Below are positions 31,786 to 45,300 of a stretch of DNA of 64,000 bases, piece after piece (position 1 is the first letter of the stretch; every line of letters starts with the position of its first letter). This DNA is from Ostrinia nubilalis (Eukaryota; Arthropoda; Insecta; Lepidoptera; Crambidae). A model generated the notes under the pieces. That model worked only from the letters and a program-made list of their open reading frames with translations. It searched no databases and was not told where the DNA came from. The stretch spans positions 7,327,001 through 7,391,000 of the forward strand of contig NC_087117.1 of assembly GCF_963855985.1 (NCBI RefSeq), given 5' to 3'. Made by a program: the position numbers and the translations under genes.

Positions 31786-31806
31786 ATGATTATAGTTTTA
31801 CAAAGA

Positions 31807-31812
31807 AATAAA
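31807..31812 (+). terminator. Poly(A) signal of the 436-residue protein gene
   Basis: AATAAA 22 bases after the stop codon. The eIF2B-beta start codon follows about 240 bases later. Confidence 0.6.
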
Positions 31813-32048
31813 ATTCAAATCAAAAATTATTTTGGCACATTTTTTGTGCGTAGCACGGGACTGGTTAAATGGAACGTTCCGTTCTGCGCAATATGTTTTC
31901 AATCAAACTTTCAACCAAACAAATGTCATGACAATTTTGACACAGATTATTTTTGAGGTTATGTTTTGATTTGATTACGTTTGTAATTTGGTTATTAAAT
32001 CGTATTAATTATTGAAGCGAGTTATTTTTTATTTGCAACTGTTCAATA

Positions 32049-32134
32049 ATGTCGCCGTTAGAAGGGCCTGCTAAAGAACTAGACGAGAAGTATGCAGAAA
32101 AAGTGGTAAAATTCGTCTCCGATGTCAGGAATGG
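32049..32134 (+). CDS. EIF2B2: EIF2B2 exon 1
   Basis: MSPLEGPAKELDEKYAEKVV then KFVSDVRN, phase 2 out, donor GTACGT. Confidence 0.88.
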
Positions 32135-33331
32135 GTACGTGAAAATCGCAGCTTTTGCTTTAGATTTCATAATTTCCTAGTTCTTTGCTTCCTACTTTAA
32201 TTTATTCAGACATCGTACAGGTGTGCTATGATTTTTACGGGCATAATCTCTCTAAACTTTCTTATGTTTAAAGTGAACATTTTCATCACACTTGAGGCAA
32301 GTTTTTTTATGTTAATAATCTCTTTACTCAATTCTATTTTAATCTCTTTTCATAAATCTGGATGTATTCCACCAGCATTAGCATGATTGTGTCAATTTCT
32401 AATTACTTTCTAAAAAATTCCAATCAGAACTTAAGTGTTAGAGATAAAACAATCTCATGATATGACTAATGAAAGATGATGAAATATAAAGGACTTCTAA
32501 GACTCATTCGAGATGCCTGCTAGTTTTATAGCAATACATGCAATACTTACTGAAATTCTTGCAAGCAGTGTATACCGTTTTATGATGTAAATAGGATAGA
32601 ATTCTAAGTTTTTAATACAATAAAATATTTGATTTTTAGAAAGATTGAAGGCTCAAACAATATAGCACTGGCTACACTCACACTTCTGGAGCAGATCATC
32701 CAGGACTCTGAGAATGCTACAGCTTAGTAAGTATGAAATTACCTCCTAAAATGTAAATAAAATTTCATTTAGTATATTTACCACTAAAGAGGAAAGATTT
32801 GATTGTTTGTATCAAATAGACTCTTAAATTACTGAACTGATTTGAAAAATTCTTTCACCATTAAAATTCAACACTATTTCAGCACTTGCCATATGTTTGT
32901 CTCGAAGCGCTGGTAGGGCCCAAAAGATAAGGAGACATGTAAAGTGCCCCATAAGGGCTACCTTTTCTTTTTTTATTATTTTCTATTGACGTTCATAAGT
33001 GCCACTTGTGGTCTAAACTGAATAAATAATTTTGAATTTTGATTTTTTATTTTGATGAACATTGGCAGTATGAAGTTTGCTAGTTCAGCTAGTTTTTCTA
33101 ATAAAATGATTTTTTCATGTTTCTTGTTATTGCTCACTATTCATTTGCTGAAACGCTGTTAGTGTTTGCAAATATGAATTTATATATCCAAATCACTATA
33201 ATCTGAGCCTCTTCAAGGCTAGAGTGAATAGGCACCTACAAAGAGCAGGTATGTACCATCCTGGAGTTAAATACCTGCTTTGTTCTACTTAGAAAAGTAG
33301 TTTTTTATTGGTTGGTCACTGCTGATCATAG

Positions 33332-33365
<34 letters not shown>

Positions 33366-36300
33366 CGTCAGGAAAATGTATTGAAATGCATACCCACCGG
33401 TCCGGGGGTTCCGGTGGGTTATGTGGGGCTCTCCCTGCCAGAAGGGCAGGGCCTACCCACTAAAAACCTGACGGGTCCCTCGGGTGGCGCTTAGTGGAGT
33501 AGCACGTAAGGCGCCGTTAAGTCGTTCACGTGCGTACCCCCACGCTTTGGCCGCAGCCTCACTCAAGCTGTCGCCCTTAGAAGGGCAACTCTCTCCGAAG
33601 CGCGCGGGGACTCCGCGCGCACTTCGGGCCTCAATGTTAGGAGGCAGACGCCCCCGCGTCTACCTCCATGAGGCTCGCCGTCGTGCCGGCTCGCTGCGCC
33701 GGCTTCGGCTTTTGCACCGGCTGAGGGCAATCTTTTGCCCCCAGCATGTGCTCCACGGCCTTACCAGCCGCTGCACACAACAAGCAGCGGGGAACCTGGG
33801 CCGGGCACACCTTGGCCTTATGGCCCTCTTCACCGCAGCGGAAACAGAGTCCACTGCGGTCAATGCCAGCGGCGCACTTAAAGGCCGTGTGGCCAGTGCC
33901 CCAACAGGCGACACACCTTGACGGCCTCGGTTTCAACAGCGTTACCTGTACCGAGGCCCATCCGATTAGTAGCCGGCGACACTTCGCCAGCTCTTTTGCT
34001 ACCTTAGCAGGTACCCGCACGATAACGCTGCGGGACTCCCTGGCACCACTGATCTTGCCCACTGAGATGTTTTCCAGTGGGCAGTTCGTTCTTGCCGATA
34101 TAACGGCCGAGACTTCTGGCGCCCCGGTTGAGTCATCAAGACCTGTTAAGCGGAGATCCTCGGACTTGATCGGTCGCCCGATACGGACCGTCTCTTCTGT
34201 GAACTCGGGCACTGCCCGTAAAGCGGCTGCTAGTCTGTCAGCCTTCACCTCCACGTCCGAACCTGACAGAACGAGGAGTTTGGTGGCCGACTGACTTGGC
34301 TTAAACCGAAGACCGTCCATTATTCCCAGCTGGGCGAGATCCACCTGCTGTTTGGCCAAATGTATGAACCACACAAAGTCGCGAGGTGGATTATAACGGG
34401 CGGCCTCCGGCGTCATGGTCACGGTTATGGCCGCAGTTCTGGGCACGCGCACCCTCCGCGCGTTTCCTGTGGTGCGACCAGGGCCTGCCTTTTTCTGACT
34501 CACGGGTTGCGGTTTGTTAGGCTGGCTTTTCTCACCGCCGCTACTTTTGTTTTTCCCGCGTTTCACTACCTCTGTCCAACCGGCATCCATGGACGCTGGT
34601 GCTGGAGGCAGAGAACGGGGCTCTGTTTGAGATGGCGCAGGGGCAGGTGGAGATTTGCCCCTCTTTTTTCGAGCGCGGCTCTTTTTTGGGGGAGACGGTG
34701 CAGGCGCCGTGGTCACCTTGGAGGGTTCGGCAATTGAGGCCTGTACAGGCGCCGTATTGGGGCCGGTGCGCGCCTTTCTCTGTGAGGCTAGTGCAGCCTT
34801 TGCTGGGGGAGCCGATTGTGGGGCCGGAGCAGCTCTCTTAGCTGCTGCCCTTGTGGCGGGGCCATCGGTTGTCGTTGATGGGCTGGAGAGGGATTCCGAC
34901 GTATCGGCCGCGAGAGGAGGCCGAAGGCGTTTCTCCGGCAGAAGACGCTCCTCGATCCCTTTAAGTTTGGCATCCATCATAGTCCCCACCCGGACCATGA
35001 TCTCTCTTTCTACGTCGCCCGCCAGGACAGAACTGGTGGGCGCAGGGGCCTGTGTGGCGGCAGGAGTAACCTGGCTTTTCTCGGCCTTCAGCTTTTGGAT
35101 TTCCTGCCGGAGTTCCTCAACTTCTTTCTTGAGGAGGTTGTTGGCGGCATTAAGTCGACTAATCTCCTCCTCAGGAGTTCTGGCTGCTATTGCCGCGACG
35201 GCTGCGTCAATAGTAAGGGCGGCCTCTTTGAAGGTGCCCTGTATGGTCCCTTTTATATTCCCGCACTTACCCGCGCACTTAAACACTGCTTCGGTGCTGG
35301 TACGGATAGTCTGCACCAACTCCTCTGTGGTCAGTGCCTGCGAGTTGTGTTCTGCACGGAGTCGCCTTCCCTTCATCTTGTTTGTTAGCCTTACGGCCAT
35401 CTCCTCTACCTCCTCGTATTGCTCCTTGGCGAGCAGTTTCTCTTCAGCCCACTTTTGTTTCAAGCCAATGTAGTCCCCCACGGTTGAGGGTCTACCGCGG
35501 CCGCGGGGCTTCTTGCTGCCGCGTGATGATGTGCGGCTTTGTGGCCTAGATGACGCTGACTCGGTCGACATACAGGAGTCGTCCGTGTCAGCTTCCAAGC
35601 AGCGCTCAATGAAGCGATCGACCTTGCCTTCGTGGTCGGTCTCATCTGTATAGTAAGGGGACTCTTCTGCTTCCTCAAGCCGCCGTTTGGTGGCAGAGGC
35701 AGGTCTTTCGCTAACTCTTCCCTTGGATACGTTGGTCCGGGAGCGACTGCGGGTAATGGGAGTCAGATCCCCGGATAGAACCGAGGCAGTCTCGACCATT
35801 ACCTTTGCCGATGTCACATCCGAGTGAGTCTCAGTTTGGGAGTCATCTACTGGAGCGGGAGTCGCTCCGCGGATAGGTCCCGCGGCTGTCTCGACCGCCT
35901 TTTTGGTGACTGTGTCCTTTACGGTCTTAGCTGCGAACATGTTCCGCAGCCGGCTGTCAAAATCAGTTCGTACGGCTGTACATTGCTTCGGCTTAGTCGC
36001 CGGTGAAGACACAAGGCACTGCGCGGCCCCCCCAGATACGTGGGCCGTGACCGCCGTGGCGGCAGAGGATTCTCCGGCATTGCCGGTACCTCCCTGGGGT
36101 AGTTTATTTTCCATCGTGCTCATGTCATAATAACTGCTTTCGGGCGCAGCTGCCCCACCCTCTCTCCACGACGGGGTAGCACCTAGAGTCCCTCTAGGTA
36201 TTCATCCCATCGGCCCCCGCCGAACCTTGGGATTAGGGGGATTTTTAAGATGTTCCCAGCATCGCGGCCCGGACAGATGTCCCGACGGCCCCCGGCCCAC

Positions 36301-39300
36301 TCCGTTGTGGGTTACGGGTCGCCCGACAGGCCCGCCGAATTGACGCAACCTGCCGCGCAGGTGAGAAGTCAGCCGCCCGCGTGAAGAGATCACACGGACG
36401 TTGCCCGGGGTGCACCACGTGGAGGTCCCTCACCATTGCACCCCGCTGATCATAGGCCTACCCCAATGATTTCCGTATTGATCGGTTGGTAGCGGCCTGC
36501 GTCCAGCGCCTTCCTGCTAACTTTACGATGTCTTCGGTCCACCTCGTGTGTGGACGTCCCACGCTGCGTTTTCCGCACGACCTCCACTCCAGAACCTTGC
36601 TGCCCCATCGGCCGTCAGTTACTACCCAATTGAGCGACAGCGCACATTGGGCGAGGAAACGCGGAATGTCGCGACGACAAGTTAATAATATGAAATGAAT
36701 GAAATGAAATGAAATATTTTATTCAGTGACACAAAACAGCATCAAAAATATGAAACAAAAGTAAAACTAAATAGAGTAGGTAATGTGCGTGTCACCGAAA
36801 TGGCATCCACTCAGCATCAGGCCGAGGTGTCGTAAGGGTCACCACGACGCTGGTCTTCCGTGGTAATAATATGAAAATATAGACGCGCGCGAGGAGAGGA
36901 GTAGGAGAACTAAAGACTGACATAGCCCGCAGAATCGCTAAAATCAAGTGGCAGTGGGCGGGGCACATAGCTCGTAGAGCTGATGGCCGCTGGGACAGGA
37001 AAGTTCTTAAGTGGCGACCACGAAACGAAAGACGTGGCGTGGGCAGGCCTCCCACTAGGTGGACTGACGATCTGGTGAAGATCGCGGGAGGTGCCTGGAT
37101 GCGAGCGGCGCAGGACCGGTCTTTGTGGAAATCCTTAGGGGAGGCCTTTGTCCAGCAGTGGACGTCTTTCGACAGATTAGCAAGCTGAAGTGGCAATGGG
37201 CAGGGCACATAGTACGCAGAACTGACGGCCGATGGGGCAGCAAGGTTCTGGAATGGAGGCCGCGTACCGGAAAACGCAGCGTGAGACGTCCACCTATAAG
37301 GTGGACCGACGACATCGTAAAGGTAGCAGGGAATCGCTGGACGCAGGCCGCTACCAATCGATCAACGTGGAAAGCATTGGGGGAGGCCTATGTTCAGCAG
37401 TGGACGCTCTATGGCTGAAATGATGATGATGAAAAATGATGGACGTCTTTCGGCTAAAACGAACGGACGAACGAACAGACGCGCGCGTTTTGTGGTCGCG
37501 TCTGTCTCGCCCAATGTGCGCTACCGCTAAAGGTAGCCTTTCGAGCTAAGCGTCACAGACGCACCGTCTTTAGCTTTGGTCTTGTGCCACCAACGCCGCG
37601 TCACTAACTCGCTTCGAAAGGCTACCTTTAAGACCAAAGCTAAAGACGCTGCGTCTATTACGCTTAGTTCGAAAGACTACCTTAAAGCAAGCAAATGTGA
37701 TTCCCCAGCGATCTAATAAACGTGGTGCGTCTGTCGGGGCGCGCGATCTGCGGCGCGCTGCCGCTGGAGCTGGTGCCGGCCAACATCGTGCGCCGCGTGC
37801 TGCGCGCCATCCGCGACGAGCACCGCGCGATACACCAGGCGAGTGTTGGGTACTATACAGGGTGGAAACGATAGGTGATCTCACTCGATTATTTCTAAAC
37901 TATACAAGATATTGAAAAACTGGTTACTGATCCTGAAAGTGCTTCACGAGCTCTATCCAACGGTATCAACAATAGCTTACAAAATAAATTGGATCTATCC
38001 AAAAATTCAATGTTTCCATCTTCCATAATTTAGTACTATCACAGTCATGGCACTCATCTCTTGATAATATTATAGCAAGTAAAGCCTAAAACTAATGTTT
38101 TCCACAAATAATATCAAATAAGATGCAAGTTACGAGTTTATTTAAACGACTTTTTAAGTTTATTATTTAACAAAAAATAAATTACACTTCTAATATTGTG
38201 TGGTTGGCATACATTGAGTATGGAAGCTGGAAACACTGAATTTTCGGATAGTTCCAGTTTATTCTGTAACCTATTATTAGTACTGTTTGAAAGAGCTCGT
38301 CAAGCACTTTCAGGATCAGTAACCAGTTTTTCGATATCTTGTATAGTTTAGAAATAATCGAGTGAGATCACTTATCGTTTCCACCCTGTAGATCAGGGGT
38401 CTCCAAACTACAGCCCGCGGGCCATATCCGGTCCGCCATTGCCATCAATCCGGCCCGCGACAGCTTAAGACTAAGCCTATGTTTGCATAGGTGGGCAGAA
38501 AAATTAAAATTGTTATGGCCCTTGTAACATACCAAAAAAAATATTATGGCCCTAAGGTTTCAAAGTTTGGAGACCCCTGCTATTCTATAGATCGTTTCAT
38601 CCACGAAGACGCGCCCCACTATTCTTCCGCTAATGTTTGAGTGTTATCGGTACACGCTAAATTATCCATGAGTGTGCACACACACTATAGTCTGGTCTGT
38701 GAGCACGTAGAATTTTGTCCAATGACCCCTAGCAACCCATTCTTATCACTCGCGTCTAATTATGTTGCTATCGCGCTCGCACACTCACTGCGGGCGCCCG
38801 TCGCACAGTGGCGACAGCAATATAATTACGCGCGAGCTATAAGGATGGGTAGCTTGGGGTCATTGGACAAAATTCTACGTGCTCACAGACCGGGCTTTAG
38901 TTTCTACACCATTCTACATTCAACATGCTCATGTAATGTGCGAAGGGGTTTGCCGTGAAGATTGGCTACGTTACGTAAGCCATCTTCGGGCGCACCAGCG
39001 CCGTCAAGACAGCTAGGAGTCGAAGTGGTCGCCACGGCCGAAATTGGGCGGATGAATCACCATCATCATCACATTCTACCCCTCAAAATACCCCCCTTAA
39101 ATTATCTCCCACGCAGCTCCTATGCGCGTATAGTATAGCGGATGGAAATGTCTAGTGACCCCCAGAATGTTGGGCTACCGATTTGAAGAAGAACAGACTA
39201 GTTAATGAACTATGATACTAATCGCTCCCTCTCCCTCCCACGTGACATGGTATGTCAGGGCGGGCTAGGACTAGAATGCGCACCGTGATAAAATCTTATT

Positions 39301-42300
39301 ATCGATTTTAGACGACAAATGTATGGGCTTATCGCGTAAAATCGATAAAATGGCACCATAAAAACTTATCGCGGCGCGCATCCTAGGTCTACAGGTGTCA
39401 AGAATAGCAATACTTGACCTTTTTTATAATAAAGAATTCTTTACTTACTCTATATACTTAGCACTCTCCCGGTAAAAAATGGAAGTATCTGTTTATTGCT
39501 TAATATTCTGCTATCTTGGTACGGCTTTAGTATTGTTTTAACTTTTTTTTTTTCATATATCGTACTGTTATACTGCATGCTAAATAATTTGTTTTGGATT
39601 GTATTTTGATATGCTATTTGTGAAAACTATGTAAGGCATTTTTGATCTAAACCGCCTCATCTATTAATAATACATATATGCTGTTTGTTTTCCATAAAAT
39701 AAATAAATAAATACTTTCCCACAGAGCGGTGGTTCGGGCGCGGGTGGCGAAGGAGCGGGTGACAGCTTGCAGCGGCTAGTCTTGGCTGCGGCAGCAAGAC
39801 GCGGCACACTGGGCGCTGCGCAGCCCGACTTGCGGGAGCCTTTGAGGGACCACATCGCTGAGGTGAGCACTGAGTCTTAGGCTGGGTCACACCATCTTAC
39901 TTTAACTTTGACAAACATCAAAAATCCGTCAAACTCCATACAAAAGTCACCGGTTATCGTTATAGTTACGGTCAAAGTTAGGTGGTGCAACTCAGCCTTA
40001 GAGGCTTATGAGTTTAAACTTTAAGATAAAGCAGTAAGGTCTGATGTTTGATTACTATGTTATTTAAGGTTCTAGCAGGAATATTAGTACTCAATTTTAC
40101 CAAGAGTTGGTGCTATGTCTTTTTAATTTCGCGGTATCTTTGATTTTTCTAGGTTAATAAACGCTTCTCAGATTATTGGTTTCAAATCGTATTCTGTGAT
40201 TGCTACTTGAGTGCATTGAATTGTGATTGAATCATCTGGGACTGTGTGTCATCTAGGAATATCACACACAGGGGAACATGACTTGTTCTCCAAACTATTA
40301 AGGGTAACCCCTTTGGAAGTGTTGTGACCAAGTCAGGCCAGGCGTCATCTATCTTTATTATAACTTCTCGTCCGATTACTCCAGGTGCGCGCCGAGCTGA
40401 AGTCGAGTACGGGAGTTCCTTATAATTTCGAAACTTGACTTTGTTGGTTTTTCTTGTTTTCTATCCGCATTATTTTGTTTACTTAGTCTATGCCTAATTT
40501 TGGTGTTCTCTAAGGACGCACTGGGTGTGTCTTACTGCCATTTCTTTGTTATAGTTCCTAGTCTAAAGTCCGGTCGCCGAGCAGATAGAATTTCGTCCAA
40601 TGACCCCAAGCCCCCCATGCGGATGGGCCTTATCGCTCGCGCGTAATTATATTGCTGTCGCGACTGTGCGACGGGCGACCGTAGTCATTGTGCGAGCGTG
40701 ACAGCAATATAATGAAATAAACACACGAGTGACAAGGATGGGTAGCTTGGGTTCATTGGACGAAATTCTATCTGCTCGGCGACCGGACTTTTGGTGTTCT
40801 CTAAGGAAGCATTGGGCGTGTCTTACTGCCATTTCTTTATTATTCCTTATTGTCGGCCGTTTGGTGTAGTGGTTCAGAACGGACTACTATGCCGAGAGGT
40901 CCCGGGTTCGATTCCCGGCCGGGCAGAAATTGAAATGATGAATTTTAATTTCTGTGACGGGTCTGGGTGTTACTATGTATAATATGTATCTATTTAAAAA
41001 AAAAGTATATAAGTAGTATATCCGTTAAGCTAGCACCCATAACACAAGCATATTAATTGCTTACTTTGGGGCTAGATGGCGCTGTGTGAGATTGTCCAAA
41101 GATATTATTATTATTATATTATTCCTCGCCTTGACACCAGGTGCGCGCGGAACTAGAATCAAGCACGGGCGCGATCTGCGCGCAGGCCGGCTCGCACGTG
41201 CACGCCGACGAGCTCATCCTCACGTGCGGCCACGCGCGCCTGCTCGAGCGCTTCCTGCGCGCCGCCGCAGCGCGCCGCAACTACCGCCTGCTGCTGGCCG
41301 AGCCCGCCGCCCACGCACAGGTGAGCGCACAGCGGCCGACGAGCTCATCCTCACGTGCGGCCACGCGCGCCTGCTCGAGCGCTTCCTGCGCGCCGCCGCA
41401 GCGCGCCGCAACTACCGCCTGCTGCTGGCCGAGCCCGCCGCCCACGCACAGGTGACGCACAGGGGGGGAAGGGATCGAGCACTGATCCGAGCGTGCGGCC
41501 ACTCGGGAGGTTAGACCGAACAGGGGCGTCACCATCGCTAAGTCAGTGCGAGTAAGGGTGCTCTCATCACTAGTCAATACGAGTAGAGGCGCCCTCGTCA
41601 CTAGATTGGAACGGGTAATGGCGCCCCTCATCGCTATGTTAGAGCGCTTTGGGGCGCCCCCATCGCTAGGCACGTGCGAGTAGGGGCGCCCTCATCGCTA
41701 GGTCAGTGCGAGTAGGGGCGCCCTCATCGCTAGGTCAGTGCGAGTAGGGGCGCCCTCATCGCTAGGTCAGTGCGAGTAAGGACGTCACAGCTGACACGAG
41801 CGGGGTAGAAGCGAAGCACAGGAAAAAATTTCCTAGTTCAGGCACATGTATAATTTTACCTTTTGTAGCATAAGATTAGCCTAGAGTTTAAATTGTCAAA
41901 TAAGTTATACAATAAAGAAGAATTTATTTATTTATTTATACAATGGACGGCATTTTCATTATATTAGGACGTCCGACCACAGCTGATTTTAGGCCACTCC
42001 TAAAGATTTCCTATCCTATCATCAAGCAACGACAACTACAATTATCAAGTAACATCAACTACCATCAACTACCAACCATCATCATCGATAACCAAAGGGA
42101 CTGCAACCTGGACACCAAGCAGCCAGGACACTGCACCCTGGACAACAAGCAGCCAGGAGACTGCAGCCTGGACACACAGCAGCCAGGTCATGCAGACCCA
42201 CAACACCAGCGCTACAGTCGGAGCATCAGCATCTCCACTGCAGCACTGGCACGCATCATCAGAACAGCAACAATCTGACAGCAGCGGATCAGTTACCGGC

Positions 42301-45300
42301 CTCCCGGAAGTGGGTCTCACCGGTAACCGAGAAGTCGCATATGCTGTTCAGTTCGACACAAGCCAAGAAGGCAAACTATCAAGAGGACGACAGCCAGAAC
42401 ATCAAGAAGCCTGGACAACCAAGGGGACTGCAGCCTGGACACCAAGCAGCCAGGACACTGCACCCTGGACAACAAGCAGCCAGGAGTCTGCAGCCTGGAC
42501 ACACAGCAGCCAGGTCATGCAGCCCCACAACAGCAGCCAGGCCATACCAGCAGCCTTGGCCACACACCAGTGCCAGGCCACACTAGCAGCCTTGGCCACA
42601 CGTCAGCGCCAGGCCACATCAACAGCCTTGGCAACATCAGCGCCAGACCAGATCAGCAGCCTTGGCCACACCAGCGCCAGGCCACACCAGCATCCTTGGC
42701 CACACCAGTGCCAGGCCTCATCAACAGCCTTGGCAACACCTGCCAGGCCACACCAACAGCCTGACCACACCAGTGTCAGGCCATATCAGCAGCCTTGGCA
42801 ACATCAGTGCCAGGCCACATCAGCAGCCTTGGCAACACCAGTGCCAGGCCATACCAGCGCCAGGCCCGCGAGCATCCTGGCATCACCATGAGCCAGGCCC
42901 GCGAGCTGCCTGGTCAATCAACCAGCCAGGTGGACACCATGTGGACAGCCAACCAGAGGTCCACCACCTGGGTCATCAACTATTCATGGAGTCACCGGTC
43001 TACGGTCATCGGGCAGCAGGGCAGCCACGTGCAGCACCCTCCGCGCCTTCTTCTTCTGCGAGGTGCCAATATGTACGAGCACGATCGTACATCCTGCTGC
43101 ACCGTCAGCATCGACCGCCGGGCGACCCATGAACCTTCAGCGTGCACCGTCGGCACTCTACACCGACGGCACACTAACAAATACCTTTAAATGTGTACAT
43201 ACAATAAACCATATATAAATAGCTTATCATAATACAAATAAAACAGATATCAACCGTCCGTCGTTGTGTCTCATTTCCCCCCGCTGCGGCCAAGACACCC
43301 TTAGCCGTCGCTATGATCAGTCCGGTGAGTCTGCCGGGCTGGCAGCGGGTCCCCGCCGCCTACCTGCCGTCCTAACGCTGCTGCCCTGGGCGACCTGGGA
43401 GCAGCTTCCTTCCTATCAACCCTTATTATGTCTAAGTATTTATTGTTAGGCAGGGCTAGGGCTCTAGGGACTTAGTGTCTTAGGGAATAGGGACTCTAGG
43501 CTCACTAGGGAGTTAGCTCCCTTCCTGACCGCATATCCCGGGCACGGGAGCGGTGCCTTACAACCACTGCCTCCCGCCCGTACATCCAGTTTTGCCGGTT
43601 TCCAGCAGCTTACATCTAGCACCTTTTCGCTACCTTTATAAGGTCAAGGTTGTTATTATTACTGATTTTCCTAAACAAATAAATAAATTTGTGGATGGAC
43701 GGTCGTTGTGTGGTGACGGCTTGTTACTATTTATTTCTGCAACTGTAAGAAAACAGTGTAATATTGTTATCAAGTCACTTTTCAATAAAATATTCAAGTA
43801 GTCGTGAGTGTTACACTATAACGCTTGTCCCTCAGAGCCACGCGATGGCGGCGCGGCTGAGCGCGGCGGGCGTGCCGGTGACGGTGGTGCCGGCCGCCTC
43901 CGTGGCCGCCGTCATGTCGCGCGTCAACAAGGTACGCATGTACTTCATCTATTTTTTAAGGATTTCTCTTTTATCATAGGTTCAAAGTATTCTATATTTC
44001 TTAGGGATCTCTCTCGTCCCATCATGGGGCCAAATATTTACTAAAATTAACTAGATTTTACATGATATTCATCATTTATAGCATGGCATAATTACTTACA
44101 TTACTTCTTGCACTGCTTTTTCTTAATATTGGCCCACACAAATTTGAAAGAAAAAGTTCTGCACTATTTTTATTGTTATTAAGGACTGTTTATGTAAAAA
44201 AAGTACTACGCTGTTAGTTCCAATTTTCATTTATAGATGGCGTTAATCCGATGTTTTTCCTATCTGGTTATTAAAGTTTTTATCAGTCCACGAAAGTTGT
44301 CTTATTCTATGCGTGTATTATGAGTGTGTGAATAAAGACTATCCCGCTATAAAAACTCTGGAATTGTTGGAGTGCTGTCCAAACTCACTCATGTTAAGTA
44401 TGTCCTCCGTGGTTGAGGATTCCGGGTGAAGCTCGCTTCCACCTTCGGCCTGATCGTCACTTACCATCAGGTGAGATACAGGCCAAGAGCTTCCTCGTTG
44501 TGGATAAAAAAAAAATGACAATCTACTAGTGTCGACTATCCTATTGACCTTGAGTTTATCCTCGCGTTTGCAGGTGATCCTGAGCGTGCACGCCACGCTA
44601 TCAGGAGGTGCCGTGCTGGCGCCCGCGGGCTCGCACGCCGTCGCCGCCGCCGCTAAACACTACAGCGTACCGGTGAGTAGCTGAACACGACTGACAACAA
44701 CTGTCAATGACTGTCAACTTGCCATAGATGGCAGATTTTAGCTGTCAGCTGACTAGCTCCTCCGCTATTCAACTGTGTGTCACCATATTCAAGAAATATT
44801 TCAGTCAATGTGATTTTTTATTGTTATTAGTCTTTAGCCAGTTTACCATGCAACATTGAATAAAATAAATAAAATAGTTTATTCAGTACATAGGCTTCAG
44901 ACGCAAGTTGGCCGTAGTAAGGACAATCTGGTCAGGTGGGGATTCTTGGATGGCTTAAACATGGAGTGTAGATGCGGTTTTGTTCCCCAGTCGATGAAGC
45001 ACCTGATGTCGTGCCCTGAGTGTCCGAGCAACTGCACTCACGAAAAGAAGAAGAAGTACATAGGCCCTTTCCAGAGCACATAAACACGTCCCAAATATAG
45101 CTTGCCTCACCACCACTTCGGGACAACATATGAGCTGGTGCTGAAAAGAAGTGGCGGAAGAAACTCATTTTGCATGTGTTAGGAGGCCTCCTTAAATGAA
45201 GTGTATTATTTTTTGTTGTTTATATGTTGCTGTACGATTGACGTGTATTTAAAGACAAAATTAAATGGCATAGTTTTCAGTGCAATAGTATCGAACCTAA

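Noticed and set aside
34655..35473. 272-codon plus-strand open frame
   Set aside because: Exact antisense of the GC-rich ORF1 frame of the R1-like element, without any domain.
40853..40925. Candidate tRNA gene
   Set aside because: A and B boxes are present, but the ends do not pair as an acceptor stem and the sequence continues into a SINE body and tail.
42190..42891. 233-codon Gln/Ala/Pro-rich open frame
   Set aside because: Built from short tandem repeats inside an EIF2B2 intron, open in more than one frame, no domain.
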